Positions 26,699 to 36,524 of a DNA stretch of 64,000 nucleotides are shown here, piece by piece. The notes under the pieces were generated by a model. That model was not told where the DNA came from, made no database searches, and was given only the letters and a program-made list of their open reading frames with translations. The DNA lies in contig JAOTYL010000010.1 of assembly GCA_029861865.1 (NCBI GenBank), positions 98,707 to 162,706 on the forward strand. The letters run 5' to 3'. Numbering within the stretch: position 1 is the first letter of the stretch; every line of letters begins with the position of its first letter. The translations under genes were made by a program, and so were the position numbers. Origin of the DNA: Myxococcales bacterium (GTDB lineage Bacteria > Myxococcota_A > Polyangia > Polyangiales > Houyiibacteriaceae).

Positions 26699-28242
26699 CC
26701 GGCATCTGCCTGGTCGGGGTCTATCGCTCCGAAGGCGCCGGCAGCGACACGTTCCGAGACGCTTCGCTCTTTGGCAGCAGATAGATAACCGCGGAGCTCG
26801 GCTGCCGCTTTTTGCTTGTCGAAAACCGTCGTGTCGGGCTGAGCAGCCTCGATCTCTTCGAGGGCAACGTCGAGATGCTCGAGGAACAAGACACACTCAC
26901 GTGCAGCCAAGTTGAGACTCGGCCCACCGATCGCATCATGCGCAGCTAGCTCGCTCACCGCTCTTGCGAGTGGCCCGCTACGCGCGTAGTCCGTCCCGCG
27001 AACGAGTCGCGGCCCGAAGACCCGATAGTGCCTGACGAACTCGTGAACGAAATCGATATCGCCCACATCGCCCCAGTAATCCGCGCCCACCGACGCCACG
27101 GAAGCCTTCGCCACGAACGCCCGGACAATGAATCGAAATGCCCAGATGTCCTGATGCAGGCTCTCCTCGAGTTGCTCTGCCTTGCGGTCTGGCGGCCCCG
27201 GGCGCGTGATTTTGCGAAGCTCTTTGGCGGCCTCTTTGACCGTGGCGCGCAGCTCACGAATCCCGTTACGAAGGCGTTCGCCCTCAAGAGCCACGCTGCC
27301 TTCGACGTCGAGCTCGGGGATCGGCCGATCGAGTAACGTTCGCGCCCTGACGTGAATTTTCATGGCGAGGGCCTCGACCGATTCGCGCAGCTCCTGGAGC
27401 TCTCGCGAGGTTCGGGTGATCCCGGTGCGAGCGCCCGTGATGTGGTGTGCGCCGAGCGACAGAAGCCTCGCCTCGAACTCATCCGCGAGCGTCTCGACCC
27501 CTTGCACCAACAAAAACCGAGTCAGCGTGCGAAGCTCGCGCCGAACGGAAGCCGCGACGACGTGTGCCCGGTAGATCCCGTCGTCTTCTTGAATCTGTCG
27601 ATCGGCGATCCCCAAGAAACGATGGCTCCGGACCAGCGCCAAGAAGGCGACCAACGTCGTCATCTTCGCAGCGTCGTTCTTCCAACTTTCGAGGGTGGGA
27701 CTGAGACTCTCTGCGCGCACCAACTCCCTCACGTTGGCGAACTCGAGCGGCTCCGGCGGCCGGAAAAAAACGTTCCGTGACAGGTCGCGGAGGAATAGAT
27801 CGCAGCTCGCTTGAAACGAAGCCGCGTCGACCATGGGAAGCTCGAGCAATCGTTGGCTCACACGGACGCCATCGGTCAAAGAGCGTGCGAGTGCGAGCAA
27901 ACATCCCTCGGGCTTGGCCACGTCTGTGCTGGTCGGCCGAGCCTGCGCGTCAGAGACCTCCGGTCGCAGCCGACCCGCTAGGTCGAGCGACCAGTTGAAA
28001 GCCACGTTCACGGCGTGAAGGTGCGGCCGAAAATCCGACACGGGAACCAAGAGCGGGTGGTTCTCCAGATGGCGAAACGCGACGAGCCCGGAGAGCGCCG
28101 CTTGAAGCGGTAACAGCACGTCGCCCCGCTGCTCGCTGCTCAGGGTCTCACGCCAGCGTCCCCAGTGCTCAGCATCGTCTGGGGCCCACCGCTCTGCCGA
28201 GGCAAGAAGGCCCTCGCCGGCCCGCTGAAAGCCGCTTTGCAT
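26695..28242 (-). CDS. Uncharacterised helical protein, 515 aa
   Basis: I do not recognise this family. The protein is almost entirely helical by residue pattern, with heptad-rich stretches (residues ~270-340, RELQELRESVEALAMK), many Arg/Glu pairs and no signal peptide or membrane segment. Position-specific glycine or catalytic motifs are missing. It lies 56 bp downstream of ruvB on the same strand and could be the last gene of the yebC-ruvCAB transcript, which hints at a link to recombination but does not prove it. Codon use looks like its neighbours, so it is probably a true lineage gene. Confidence 0.82.
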   Translation of the reverse strand: MQSGFQRAGEGLLASAERWAPDDAEHWGRWRETLSSEQRGDVLLPLQAALSGLVAFRHLENHPLLVPVSDFRPHLHAVNVAFNWSLDLAGRLRPEVSDAQARPTSTDVAKPEGCLLALARSLTDGVRVSQRLLELPMVDAASFQASCDLFLRDLSRNVFFRPPEPLEFANVRELVRAESLSPTLESWKNDAAKMTTLVAFLALVRSHRFLGIADRQIQEDDGIYRAHVVAASVRRELRTLTRFLLVQGVETLADEFEARLLSLGAHHITGARTGITRTSRELQELRESVEALAMKIHVRARTLLDRPIPELDVEGSVALEGERLRNGIRELRATVKEAAKELRKITRPGPPDRKAEQLEESLHQDIWAFRFIVRAFVAKASVASVGADYWGDVGDIDFVHEFVRHYRVFGPRLVRGTDYARSGPLARAVSELAAHDAIGGPSLNLAARECVLFLEHLDVALEEIEAAQPDTTVFDKQKAAAELRGYLSAAKERSVSERVAAGAFGAIDPDQADAG

Positions 28243-28298
28243 GGGAATCGGATGACTCTACCAGCCCGCGGCGCTGAAGCGCAGACTTTATTGAGGGC

Positions 28299-29336
28299 TC
28301 AAAACAGGCCCGGTTGGCGCTCGGTGGGCTGCTTTCTACCGAGATGCGCGAACGCATGCCGAGTCGCGACCCGGCCCCGAGCCGTGCGCGCCAAGAGCCC
28401 CTTCTGCAGGAGATACGGCTCGTATACGTCTTCCAGCGTATCTCGCGGCTCGCTCAATGCGGCGGCTAGGGTCTCGATGCCGACCGGTCCCCCGTCATAG
28501 TGGTCGATGATGATCGTGAGATAGCGCCGGTCCATTTGGTCGAGCCCCGCCTCGTCGACTTGGAGCCGCGACAGCGCTTCGTGGGTCGTCTTCCCATCGA
28601 GGGTGCCGTCCGACAACACGTCGGCAAAGTCACGGGCTCGCCTCAACAGTCGGTTGGCGATGCGAGGCGTCCCCCGCGAGCGTCGCGCCAGCTCTTGTGC
28701 CGCCTCGTCCGTGATCGAAAGCTCGAGGAGGCGTGCGCTCCGTTCGACGATCGCTCGAAGCGCGTCCACTGGGTAATAGTCCAGCCGTGCCACGTAGCCG
28801 AAGCGAGACCGCATCGGATTCGTGAGGAGGCCCGTCCGTGTCGTCGCCCCGATCAGCGTGAAGGGCTGCAACGGCAGTTGCAGGGTTTGAGCGTAGGGCC
28901 CGTCGCCGTTGACGATGTCGATGCGAAAGTCTTCGACGGCCGTGTACAAGTTCTCTTCGACGGTCACATTCAGTCGGTGAATCTCGTCGATGAACAGCAC
29001 ATCGCACGGTTCGAGCTTGGTCAGCAGCGCGGCGAGCTGGCCTTTGTGTTCGATGGCGGGACCCGACGCCGAGTGAAGATTGACCCCGCGCTCCGAGGCG
29101 AGGATCAATGCGAGCGTGGTCTTACCGAGCCCAGGCGGGCCACAAAACAGAGTATGATCGATCGGCTCACCCCGACGTCGCGCCGCTTCGACGAAGACGC
29201 GCAGGTTGTCTTTGATCTGGCTCTGACCGACGAAATCGTCGAAGCGCTCGGGCCGCAGGCTTCGGTCGAAGACATTGTCGTCCGCCTGCTCGGCTGCATT
29301 CAGATTCTCGTTAGCGCGTGCTTCCATTTCGCTCAT
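28299..29336 (-). CDS. ruvB: Holliday junction branch migration ATPase RuvB
   Basis: A 345-residue AAA+ motor. Walker A GPPGLGKT (residues 66-73), Walker B with LFIDEIHRL, the RuvB-specific [21 protein letters not shown] and the C-terminal winged helix ([30 protein letters not shown]) are all present. It drives Holliday junction migration with RuvA. Its start overlaps the RuvA stop by 4 bp. Confidence 0.98.
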   Translation of the reverse strand: MSEMEARANENLNAAEQADDNVFDRSLRPERFDDFVGQSQIKDNLRVFVEAARRRGEPIDHTLFCGPPGLGKTTLALILASERGVNLHSASGPAIEHKGQLAALLTKLEPCDVLFIDEIHRLNVTVEENLYTAVEDFRIDIVNGDGPYAQTLQLPLQPFTLIGATTRTGLLTNPMRSRFGYVARLDYYPVDALRAIVERSARLLELSITDEAAQELARRSRGTPRIANRLLRRARDFADVLSDGTLDGKTTHEALSRLQVDEAGLDQMDRRYLTIIIDHYDGGPVGIETLAAALSEPRDTLEDVYEPYLLQKGLLARTARGRVATRHAFAHLGRKQPTERQPGLF

Positions 29337-29938
29337 GGTAGGGCTGACAAGGCAGCGCGAAGCAACCCTTCGACGTTGTCTTCATCCCGGGCCGCCACGT
29401 TCCCGACTGCGGCTTCGGCTTCGGCTCGTTTGTATCCCATCTGAACCAGCGCACCAACAACTGCGTCGGTGACGGAATTGGACCCACCTGCAATCGCACG
29501 AAGCCGCACACCCGTCTTGGCGTCGGCTGCGAAGTCGAGCTTGTCCTGGAGATCGACGAGAATCCGTTCGACAGTCTTGCGACCGACACCGGTGATGCCT
29601 TTGAAGGCGGCCTTGTCTTGACGGGCGATCGCGTCGTGGAGCTCGCCCGCGTTCAACACGCCCATGATCGCCAAGGCGAGCTTCGGCCCGATGCTGCTGA
29701 CCTTTAGGAGCGTCCGGAACGCGGCTCGGTCGTGGGCGGTGGCAAACCCGAACAGGGTCATCGCGTCTTCGCGCACGTGCGTGTGGATGTACAGCGCCAC
29801 CGACTGACCTGGTTCGGCTGTGGCAAGGCCGATGGAGCCTAGAGGCACGAAGACCTCGTAGCCGACTCCCCCCACATCGACGATGATCGAGCCGTCCGCC
29901 TCCCGGTGCTCGATCGTCCCCTTGAGCCTCCCGATCAC
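29333..29938 (-). CDS. ruvA: Holliday junction DNA-binding protein RuvA
   Basis: A 201-residue RuvA. The N-terminal OB domain ([29 protein letters not shown]), the double helix-hairpin-helix region ([13 protein letters not shown] and [15 protein letters not shown]) and the C-terminal RuvB-binding domain ([18 protein letters not shown]) are complete. It binds the four-way junction as a tetramer. Gene order ruvC-ruvA-ruvB on the minus strand matches many bacteria; 17 bp separate it from ruvC. Confidence 0.98.
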   Translation of the reverse strand: MIGRLKGTIEHREADGSIIVDVGGVGYEVFVPLGSIGLATAEPGQSVALYIHTHVREDAMTLFGFATAHDRAAFRTLLKVSSIGPKLALAIMGVLNAGELHDAIARQDKAAFKGITGVGRKTVERILVDLQDKLDFAADAKTGVRLRAIAGGSNSVTDAVVGALVQMGYKRAEAEAAVGNVAARDEDNVEGLLRAALSALP

Positions 29939-29955
29939 GCCGCGAGCCTAGCAGC

Positions 29956-30456
29956 TTACTGAACAGATGTCCCTATTTTGAAGGCCCCGGATCGAAACGC
30001 CTGAATGTGGGTGATCGCCACCGCCAGCGCGTCCGAGGCGTCGACCTCTGGGGGCTCGCGCAAGCCGAGGAGCGCCGCCACGAGGCGACCAACCTGCGTC
30101 TTGTCTGCGTGGCCGCGTCCGACCACCGTGCGCTTCACGATCGCCGGCGGGTATTCGTGCACCGGGAGGCTCGACTGGGCCGCCACCAGGAGCGCCACCC
30201 CGCGCGCGTGGCCGAGCTTGAGCGCGGCGTTGGCGTGCTTGGCGAAGAAGATCTCCTCGACGGCCACCGCTTCAGGGGAATGCTCCGAGATCACCTGCTC
30301 TAGCCCCTCGTGAATGACCCGCAGGCGGTCGGGCAATGGGGCTCTTCGTAAGCACGCGATGGTCCCGGCCGCGACGTGTCGGAGCCGTGTCCCCTCGAGC
30401 TGCACCACACCCCAGCCGGTTCGTTGGCTGCCTGGGTCGATGCCGAGCACACGCAT
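29956..30456 (-). CDS. ruvC: Holliday junction resolvase RuvC
   Basis: A 166-residue RuvC nuclease. The acidic active site is visible: Asp7 in LGIDPGSQRTGWG, the Glu in VAVEEIFFAKH, and the C-terminal DASDALAVAITH pair. It cuts Holliday junctions symmetrically. It starts 3 bp after the yebC stop, so yebC and ruvC are co-transcribed. Confidence 0.98.
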   Translation of the reverse strand: MRVLGIDPGSQRTGWGVVQLEGTRLRHVAAGTIACLRRAPLPDRLRVIHEGLEQVISEHSPEAVAVEEIFFAKHANAALKLGHARGVALLVAAQSSLPVHEYPPAIVKRTVVGRGHADKTQVGRLVAALLGLREPPEVDASDALAVAITHIQAFRSGAFKIGTSVQ

Positions 30457-30459
30457 GAA

Positions 30460-31206
<747 letters not shown>

Positions 31207-31292
31207 CCGATTTTCCCGTTATCCAACGCAATTCGGAGTTTATCAAGGCGTCCGGGGGTGAATACCGCCCAAGCCGGGGCGTCCAAGCCCCC

Positions 31293-32108
31293 ATGAAACG
31301 CCTCGGATTTGTCTCTCTAGCTTTCCTCGGCCTCCTCGGCTGCAACAACGACTCCCGGTACTTTTGCGTCGCAGACGGGCCGATCGGCGATCGTGGCTGC
31401 TTCATCTGCCGCGGGGATGCCTGCGAAGAGCAACCCGCTCCCACGCGCACCATCTGCATGGACGAAGTCGACTGCGCGGTCGGTGAGCTCTGCTCCGATC
31501 TCGGGTGCATCCGCGAGTGCACCGAAGAACAGGACTGCGTGATCGGTACGACGTGTATCGACGGTTTGTGCCTGAGTCCGACCGAGCCCGAACCGGAGCT
31601 CCTCTCCGAGCCGGACCCCGACCCTCCGGTCGCCTTGTGCCAGTTCAACTTCGAGTGCGGTCAATCCCGCATCTGCATCGATGGGCAATGCTTGCTCACC
31701 TGCATCGACGAGCCCTGTCCGGAGACCCAGCAATGCACCAACGGTGCTTGCCGCCCGTGCCTCGACGAGACGTGCCTCACGAACTGCAGCGACGACACCC
31801 AATGCGCCGATCATGAGTACTGCTCGCAGTTCCAATGCATCCCGGATACTCGCCCGGAGACTTTTTGCCCCGAGAACGAATGCCAACCGGGGCGCGTGTG
31901 CCGTAAAGGCCAATGCCGAACCCCTTGCGAGACCGACGACCAGTGCGCGCGGATCGACGCCACGATTCGCTTCTGTGAGCCCGTCGAGGGTGAAAACCTT
32001 TGCGTCCGGAGCAGCGAAGTGCTCGCCGAGTGTCAGCTAAACATCGACTGTGGGCTTGGCGACGAGTGTGTCGATGGCAGCTGTGTCGACGCTACGCCTT
32101 CGCCCTGA
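31293..32108 (+). CDS. Cys-rich lipoprotein with tandem disulfide repeats
   Basis: A 271-residue protein with a lipoprotein signal (MKRLGFVSLAFLGLLGC, lipobox Cys17). The mature part is built of repeated Cys modules of the form C-x4-DC-x4-C-x4-C (for example CMDEVDCAVGELC and CQLNIDCGLGDEC), about six units, resembling Dickkopf/EGF-like myxobacterial repeats. It is expected on the cell surface, with many disulfides. No enzyme motif. Its last 76 bp are antisense to the end of the glycosyltransferase gene, an unusually long tail-to-tail overlap. Confidence 0.85.
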   Translation: MKRLGFVSLAFLGLLGCNNDSRYFCVADGPIGDRGCFICRGDACEEQPAPTRTICMDEVDCAVGELCSDLGCIRECTEEQDCVIGTTCIDGLCLSPTEPEPELLSEPDPDPPVALCQFNFECGQSRICIDGQCLLTCIDEPCPETQQCTNGACRPCLDETCLTNCSDDTQCADHEYCSQFQCIPDTRPETFCPENECQPGRVCRKGQCRTPCETDDQCARIDATIRFCEPVEGENLCVRSSEVLAECQLNIDCGLGDECVDGSCVDATPSP

Positions 32109-33589
32109 CCGAATGCTTTGGCCTCGCCTCGCGGGAACCGAACGCCGAGCGTTTCGTAGAGGCTCACGCACCCCACGTACGAGAACCCCGCCGAAAACAA
32201 GAGCACGAACGGAACGCTCGCCCAGCTCTGCGTGACGACCGCGACCGTCAAAGTCGCCGTGCAGTAGAGCGCGAATGCCAGCTCGAGGACGTTGTGCCAG
32301 GGCCAGGTCCCTCGGTAGCGGCTTGGTTTCGTAGCCTCCCCGTCGACCACGCCGCGTTTGGGCGTGCGTACGAACTCGACATCCCGCCCGAACATCCCCT
32401 CGAGAGCCGCGCGGGCGTTGTTGATCGATAGCCCAATCCCGAGCGCCATCATCACGGGGAGCTGCTTGACCGCCTGCCAGCGGTTCCCGTAGAGGTCGCG
32501 GTGCGCCGTGATGTAGAAGAGCGCGACCGAGCCACAGGTCGCGAGAAACATTGGCACGTCGAGCATCAGCAGCTCGGGGTTCTCCATTTGCCGTCGAAGA
32601 ATCATGTTCGGCAGCTGCAACAGCGCTAGCACGAGAAGGAACACGTACGCGACGTTGTTGGTGAGATGAAAAAAGGCCTCTTGCTTCACCTTGCTCGGGA
32701 CCGGTGCACGCATGATGGGGCCGAGCAACTTCGTCGCGGTTTGCATCGAGCCCTTGGCCCATCGGTATTGCTGGCTCTTGAAGCTCGTCATGTCACAGGG
32801 AAGCTCTGCGGGGGCGCTTATGTGGGGCACGTAGACGAACTTCCACCCGCGGAGCTGCGCACGGTAGCTGAGGTCCATGTCTTCGGTAATCGTGTCGTGC
32901 TGCCATCCGCCGGCATCCGCGATCGTCGACTTCCGCCACATCCCCGCCGTGCCGTTGAAATTGAAGAACCGGCCGGAGCGGTGCCGCGCCGCGTGCTCGA
33001 CCACGAAATGCCCATCGAGCAGCATCGCTTGGCACCTCGTCAGAAGCGAATGGGCGCGATTGAGGTGTGCCCACCGCGCCTGCACCATGCCTACTCGAGG
33101 ATCGACGAAGAAATGCACGAGCTCTCGGACGATGCGCGGGCCAGGCACGAAATCCGCATCGAACACGATCAGGAGCTCGCCCTTGGCGTGCTTGGCCCCC
33201 TCGGCGAGCGCACCGGCCTTGTAACCGGTTCGGTCTTGCCGATGAAGATAGACGACGTCGACCCCCTCACTGCGAAGCGAAGTGCAGGTCTCGCGCGCGA
33301 TCGCCGAAGTCGCGTCGGTCGAGTCGTCGAGCACCTGGATCTCGAGACGGTCGCGCGGGTAGTCGATGTTTGAAGCTGCTTTGATCAGGCGTTCGGCCAC
33401 GTGCATCTCGTTGAACATCGGGAGCTGTACAGTGACCCTTGGAAGATCGGCCTCGTCGAACCGTGCCGATGGTTCGGTTCGCTCCCGCCGATGGCGCAAG
33501 TACAGGATCAGCAATGCGCTTCGGTGAATGCCGTACAGCGCAAGCGCTCCGAGCGTGATCAAGTAAAGGATGATGACGAACGTCTGCAA
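32033..33589 (-). CDS. GT2 glycosyltransferase (cellulose-synthase-like)
   Basis: A 518-residue membrane glycosyltransferase. An N-terminal TM helix precedes the GT-A domain with VLDDSTD (Asp88-89), the DxD-type DAD at 144-146, the TED motif at 235-237 and QQYRW at 273-277, the processive GT2 signature set. Four or more C-terminal TM helices follow. This layout matches BcsA/CsbB-like or glucomannan-type synthases, so it probably transfers sugar from a nucleotide donor to a polysaccharide or lipid. The last ~40 residues are low complexity (Ser/Pro/Gln) and are encoded within the 76-bp overlap with the Cys-rich gene, suggesting a stop-codon extension. Confidence 0.92.
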   Translation of the reverse strand: MQTFVIILYLITLGALALYGIHRSALLILYLRHRRERTEPSARFDEADLPRVTVQLPMFNEMHVAERLIKAASNIDYPRDRLEIQVLDDSTDATSAIARETCTSLRSEGVDVVYLHRQDRTGYKAGALAEGAKHAKGELLIVFDADFVPGPRIVRELVHFFVDPRVGMVQARWAHLNRAHSLLTRCQAMLLDGHFVVEHAARHRSGRFFNFNGTAGMWRKSTIADAGGWQHDTITEDMDLSYRAQLRGWKFVYVPHISAPAELPCDMTSFKSQQYRWAKGSMQTATKLLGPIMRAPVPSKVKQEAFFHLTNNVAYVFLLVLALLQLPNMILRRQMENPELLMLDVPMFLATCGSVALFYITAHRDLYGNRWQAVKQLPVMMALGIGLSINNARAALEGMFGRDVEFVRTPKRGVVDGEATKPSRYRGTWPWHNVLELAFALYCTATLTVAVVTQSWASVPFVLLFSAGFSYVGCVSLYETLGVRFPRGEAKAFGQGEGVASTQLPSTHSSPSPQSMFS

Positions 33590-33616
33590 AACGGACTCAG
33601 CGACTCCGTCCCGTTC

Positions 33617-35062
33617 CTAGTGCGTCGTTGCGGATGCTGCAAGCTCGGCGGCAGCCCGCAGCCTCGCGATTGTCTTGTCTTTGCCGAGCACCTCCATCAC
33701 CTCGAAGAGGCCGGGGCTTCGGGTTCGGCCCGTCATCGCCACGCGTGCGGGCTGTGCGACCTTCTTCATCGGAAGCTCGTTGGCCTCGAGCCAGCCTTTG
33801 ACCACCTCGTCGAGCTTCTCCTTCTCGAAAGGCTCGACGTTCTCGATGAGCTCGGCCAGCTGCACCAGATGCGAGGCGTTCTCTGGAACTAGGAACTTAC
33901 GCTTCCCCTTCTCCTCGAACTCGATCTCGCCGAGGAAGTAACTGACCGCATCGGCGACATCGGCCAACGTCGCGGACCGCGGCTTCACGTAGGGGATGGC
34001 CTCGAGCAGGACCGGATCGTCTGCCTGGGCGGCGATCCCGATCCTGGCCAAGAAAGGAACCGTGAGGCGCGCGACTTCGCCGTCAGGGAGCGTCCGCAGG
34101 TGCTCCTCTTGCACGTAGAGGAACTTCTTGGCGTCGTAGCGCCCCGCAGTCGAGCCGACATGATCCCAACTGAACTTCTCGATGAGCTCTTGCCGGGTGA
34201 AGATCTCTTGATCGCCATGTGACCACCCAAGCCGAGCCAGGTAGTTCAGCACTGCATCGGGGAGATACCCCATGTCGCGGTACTCGAGCACTCCGACGGC
34301 CGCGTGCCGCTTCGAGAGCTTTTCACCGTTGGGTGCGAGCACCATCGGCATGTGGGCGAACTTGGGAGGCTCGACCCCGAGCGCTTTGTAAAGAAGGATC
34401 TGAGGTGCCGTATTGATGACGTGGTCATCACCTCGGGTGGCAAGAGTCACGCCCATCGTCAGGTCGTCGACCACACAGCCGAAGTTGTAGAGCGGCATCC
34501 CATTCGGACGCAACAGAATGAAGTCCTGCTGGGTGTCGTTTGGAACGTCGATTCGTCGTTTGATCACATCGTCCCAGCCGGTGCTCCCCTCACGAGGCGC
34601 GCGAAAGCGGATGACATAGGCGTCGCGGTCCTTCGGTGGGTCGGCGCCGTCTCGCCACGGACTTTGAAACCGAAACCCGCCCTTTGCGTTGGTCTTGTGG
34701 AAGGCGTCGCGGGCGTCGGCGATCTCTTGTTTGGTGGCGTAGCATCGATACGCATCACCGGACGCGAGCAGCCTTTCGGCATAGTCGGCATAGAGGCCGA
34801 GGCGCTCGCTCTGGAAGTACGGGCCGTGCTCGCCGCCCACCTCTGGGCCTTCGTCCCAGTCGAGGCCGAGCCAGCGCATCGAGTCGAGCACGACCTGGAT
34901 GCTCTTTGCCGTGCTCCGCTCTTGGTCCGTGTCTTCGATCCGGAGGATGAACGTGCCGCGATTCTGTCGCGCCCAGAGCCAGCTGTAGAGCGCCGTCCGC
35001 ACCCCGCCGATGTGCAAATAACCGGTCGGCGACGGTGCAAACCGAACACGAACTTCAGACAT
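33617..35062 (-). CDS. gltX: Glutamyl-tRNA synthetase
   Basis: A 481-residue class I synthetase. The HIGH-type motif is HIGG at residues 17-20 in FAPSPTGYLHIGG and the KMSKS-type motif is KLSKR at 248-252. RIEDTDQERS and the GDDHVINT region confirm GluRS/GlnRS. It charges tRNA-Glu and perhaps tRNA-Gln. It lies 27 bp upstream of the glycosyltransferase gene in the same direction. Confidence 0.98.
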   Translation of the reverse strand: MSEVRVRFAPSPTGYLHIGGVRTALYSWLWARQNRGTFILRIEDTDQERSTAKSIQVVLDSMRWLGLDWDEGPEVGGEHGPYFQSERLGLYADYAERLLASGDAYRCYATKQEIADARDAFHKTNAKGGFRFQSPWRDGADPPKDRDAYVIRFRAPREGSTGWDDVIKRRIDVPNDTQQDFILLRPNGMPLYNFGCVVDDLTMGVTLATRGDDHVINTAPQILLYKALGVEPPKFAHMPMVLAPNGEKLSKRHAAVGVLEYRDMGYLPDAVLNYLARLGWSHGDQEIFTRQELIEKFSWDHVGSTAGRYDAKKFLYVQEEHLRTLPDGEVARLTVPFLARIGIAAQADDPVLLEAIPYVKPRSATLADVADAVSYFLGEIEFEEKGKRKFLVPENASHLVQLAELIENVEPFEKEKLDEVVKGWLEANELPMKKVAQPARVAMTGRTRSPGLFEVMEVLGKDKTIARLRAAAELAASATTH

Positions 35063-35108
35063 GGCCGAGGGCTACCCGCCCCCCGCGATACGGTCAAGCA
35101 TCGCATTA

Positions 35109-35138
35109 GGGGACAGTCCCCTTTTTCCGAGGGTTAAT
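35109..35138. repeat. Dispersed palindromic repeat, copy 2
   Basis: Core GGGGACAGTCCCC at 35109-35121, followed by TTTTTCCGAGGGTTAAT to 35138. Read on the minus strand the tail is ATTAACCCTCGGAAAAA, so this copy is in the opposite orientation to copies 1 and 4. It lies between the divergent gltX and M16 genes, a place where a terminator is not expected. Its presence also argues against an M16 start upstream at 35061. Confidence 0.85.
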
Positions 35139-35180
35139 CGGCTTGACCGTAACAAGCGTCGTGCGCACGCTGCCGCCTTT

Positions 35181-36524
35181 ATGGCTTCGCCTCAGAGCCT
35201 CATCGAGCGCCTCAACCGCGGTGTCACCAAGCGCAATGCGCGCTGGTCGTTTGTGAATTCGCAGCCGTTTGGCACTGCGCTCGAGCTCCGACGCTTTCGT
35301 CTCGGCAATGGGCTGAGCGCGGTCACGCTGATCGACCGAGCAGCGCCGACGGTCAGTTACCACACCTGGTTTCGGGTGGGGTCAAGGCACGAGCGTCCGG
35401 GCAAGACCGGCCTTGCGCACCTGTTCGAGCACTTGATGTTCAACGAGACGAAAATCCGTGGCCGCGGCGAGTTCGACCGATTGATGGAGCGTGCCGGCGC
35501 CGAGGCGAACGCGGCGACATGGACCGACTGGACCTATTACTACGAGAACGCACCAAAGAATGCGCTCCCTCTGGTCATCGAGCTCGAAGCGGACCGAATG
35601 TCGAATCTCGTCCTTCGGGAGCCGCAGGTGCGGTCCGAAAAAGAAGTCGTTGCCAACGAAAGAAAGCTGCGCGTCGACGACGACATCGAAGGCAGGGCGC
35701 TCGAACAGCTCTACGCTACCGCATTTCGCCGGCATCCCTACCGCTGGCCCACGATCGGATGGATGAAAGACATCCGCGGGTTCACCGTCGAGGACTGCCG
35801 GCGGTTCTATCGAACGCACTACGCCCCGAACAACGCAACTGTCGTCGTCGCCGGCGACTTCGACGAGCGGCAAGCCCTCTCTCTCATTCAAGAGCGCTAC
35901 AGCCACCTGTCCCCGGCGCGGCAGATCGACACCAAGCCGCGCCCGAAAGAGCCAGCGCAACGAAGCGAACGGGTGCTCCGCATCACAGCGCCGACCCCGA
36001 CCGACAAAGTGCTCATCGGATACCACGCTCCGCCCTTTTCGGACCCGCACACCCCGGCCCTGAGTGTCGCCAACGAGGTGCTGTTCGGGGGTCGAAGCTC
36101 GAGGCTCTACCGGCTGTTTTGCCTCGACAAAGAGCTAGCGCTTTCGGTACGCGGGGCCATTTCGCCGTTCGTCGACCCAGGGCTCTTCGAAGTCTGGATC
36201 TCGCTTCGAGAGGGGAAGCGCCAAAAAGACGCGATCGCATTGCTCGACAAAGAAGTCGCGCGCCTGGCCGCAGACGGGCCGAGCGACATCGAGCTCGAAA
36301 AGGCGATCAACCAGATCGAGCTTTCATTTCTGCATAGCATGGAGACCGCCGGCGGGAAGGCCGAACAAGTAGGGTTCTACGAGACCGTGGTAGGGAGCGG
36401 CACGGCGTTCGATCGACTCGACGCCTATCGACGGGTCACTCCGGCCCAAGTCAAACGCGCCGCTGCCAAGTACCTTCGCCCCTCGCGCCGCACGCGCGTC
36501 GAGATCTCCGAGACCGCTGCATGA
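35181..36524 (+). CDS. M16-family zinc metallopeptidase (active subunit)
   Basis: 447 residues from ATG 35181; an earlier in-frame ATG at 35061 would run through the repeat at 35109 and add a basic leader of no recognisable type. The inverted zinc motif HLFEH is at residues 80-84, followed by the downstream Glu region VVANERKLRVDDD, so zinc ligands are complete. No signal peptide is obvious. The family (insulysin/PqqL/YmxG-like) degrades peptides. The stop overlaps the start of the second M16 gene by 4 bp (ATGA), consistent with a heterodimer. Confidence 0.93.
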   Translation: MASPQSLIERLNRGVTKRNARWSFVNSQPFGTALELRRFRLGNGLSAVTLIDRAAPTVSYHTWFRVGSRHERPGKTGLAHLFEHLMFNETKIRGRGEFDRLMERAGAEANAATWTDWTYYYENAPKNALPLVIELEADRMSNLVLREPQVRSEKEVVANERKLRVDDDIEGRALEQLYATAFRRHPYRWPTIGWMKDIRGFTVEDCRRFYRTHYAPNNATVVVAGDFDERQALSLIQERYSHLSPARQIDTKPRPKEPAQRSERVLRITAPTPTDKVLIGYHAPPFSDPHTPALSVANEVLFGGRSSRLYRLFCLDKELALSVRGAISPFVDPGLFEVWISLREGKRQKDAIALLDKEVARLAADGPSDIELEKAINQIELSFLHSMETAGGKAEQVGFYETVVGSGTAFDRLDAYRRVTPAQVKRAAAKYLRPSRRTRVEISETAA

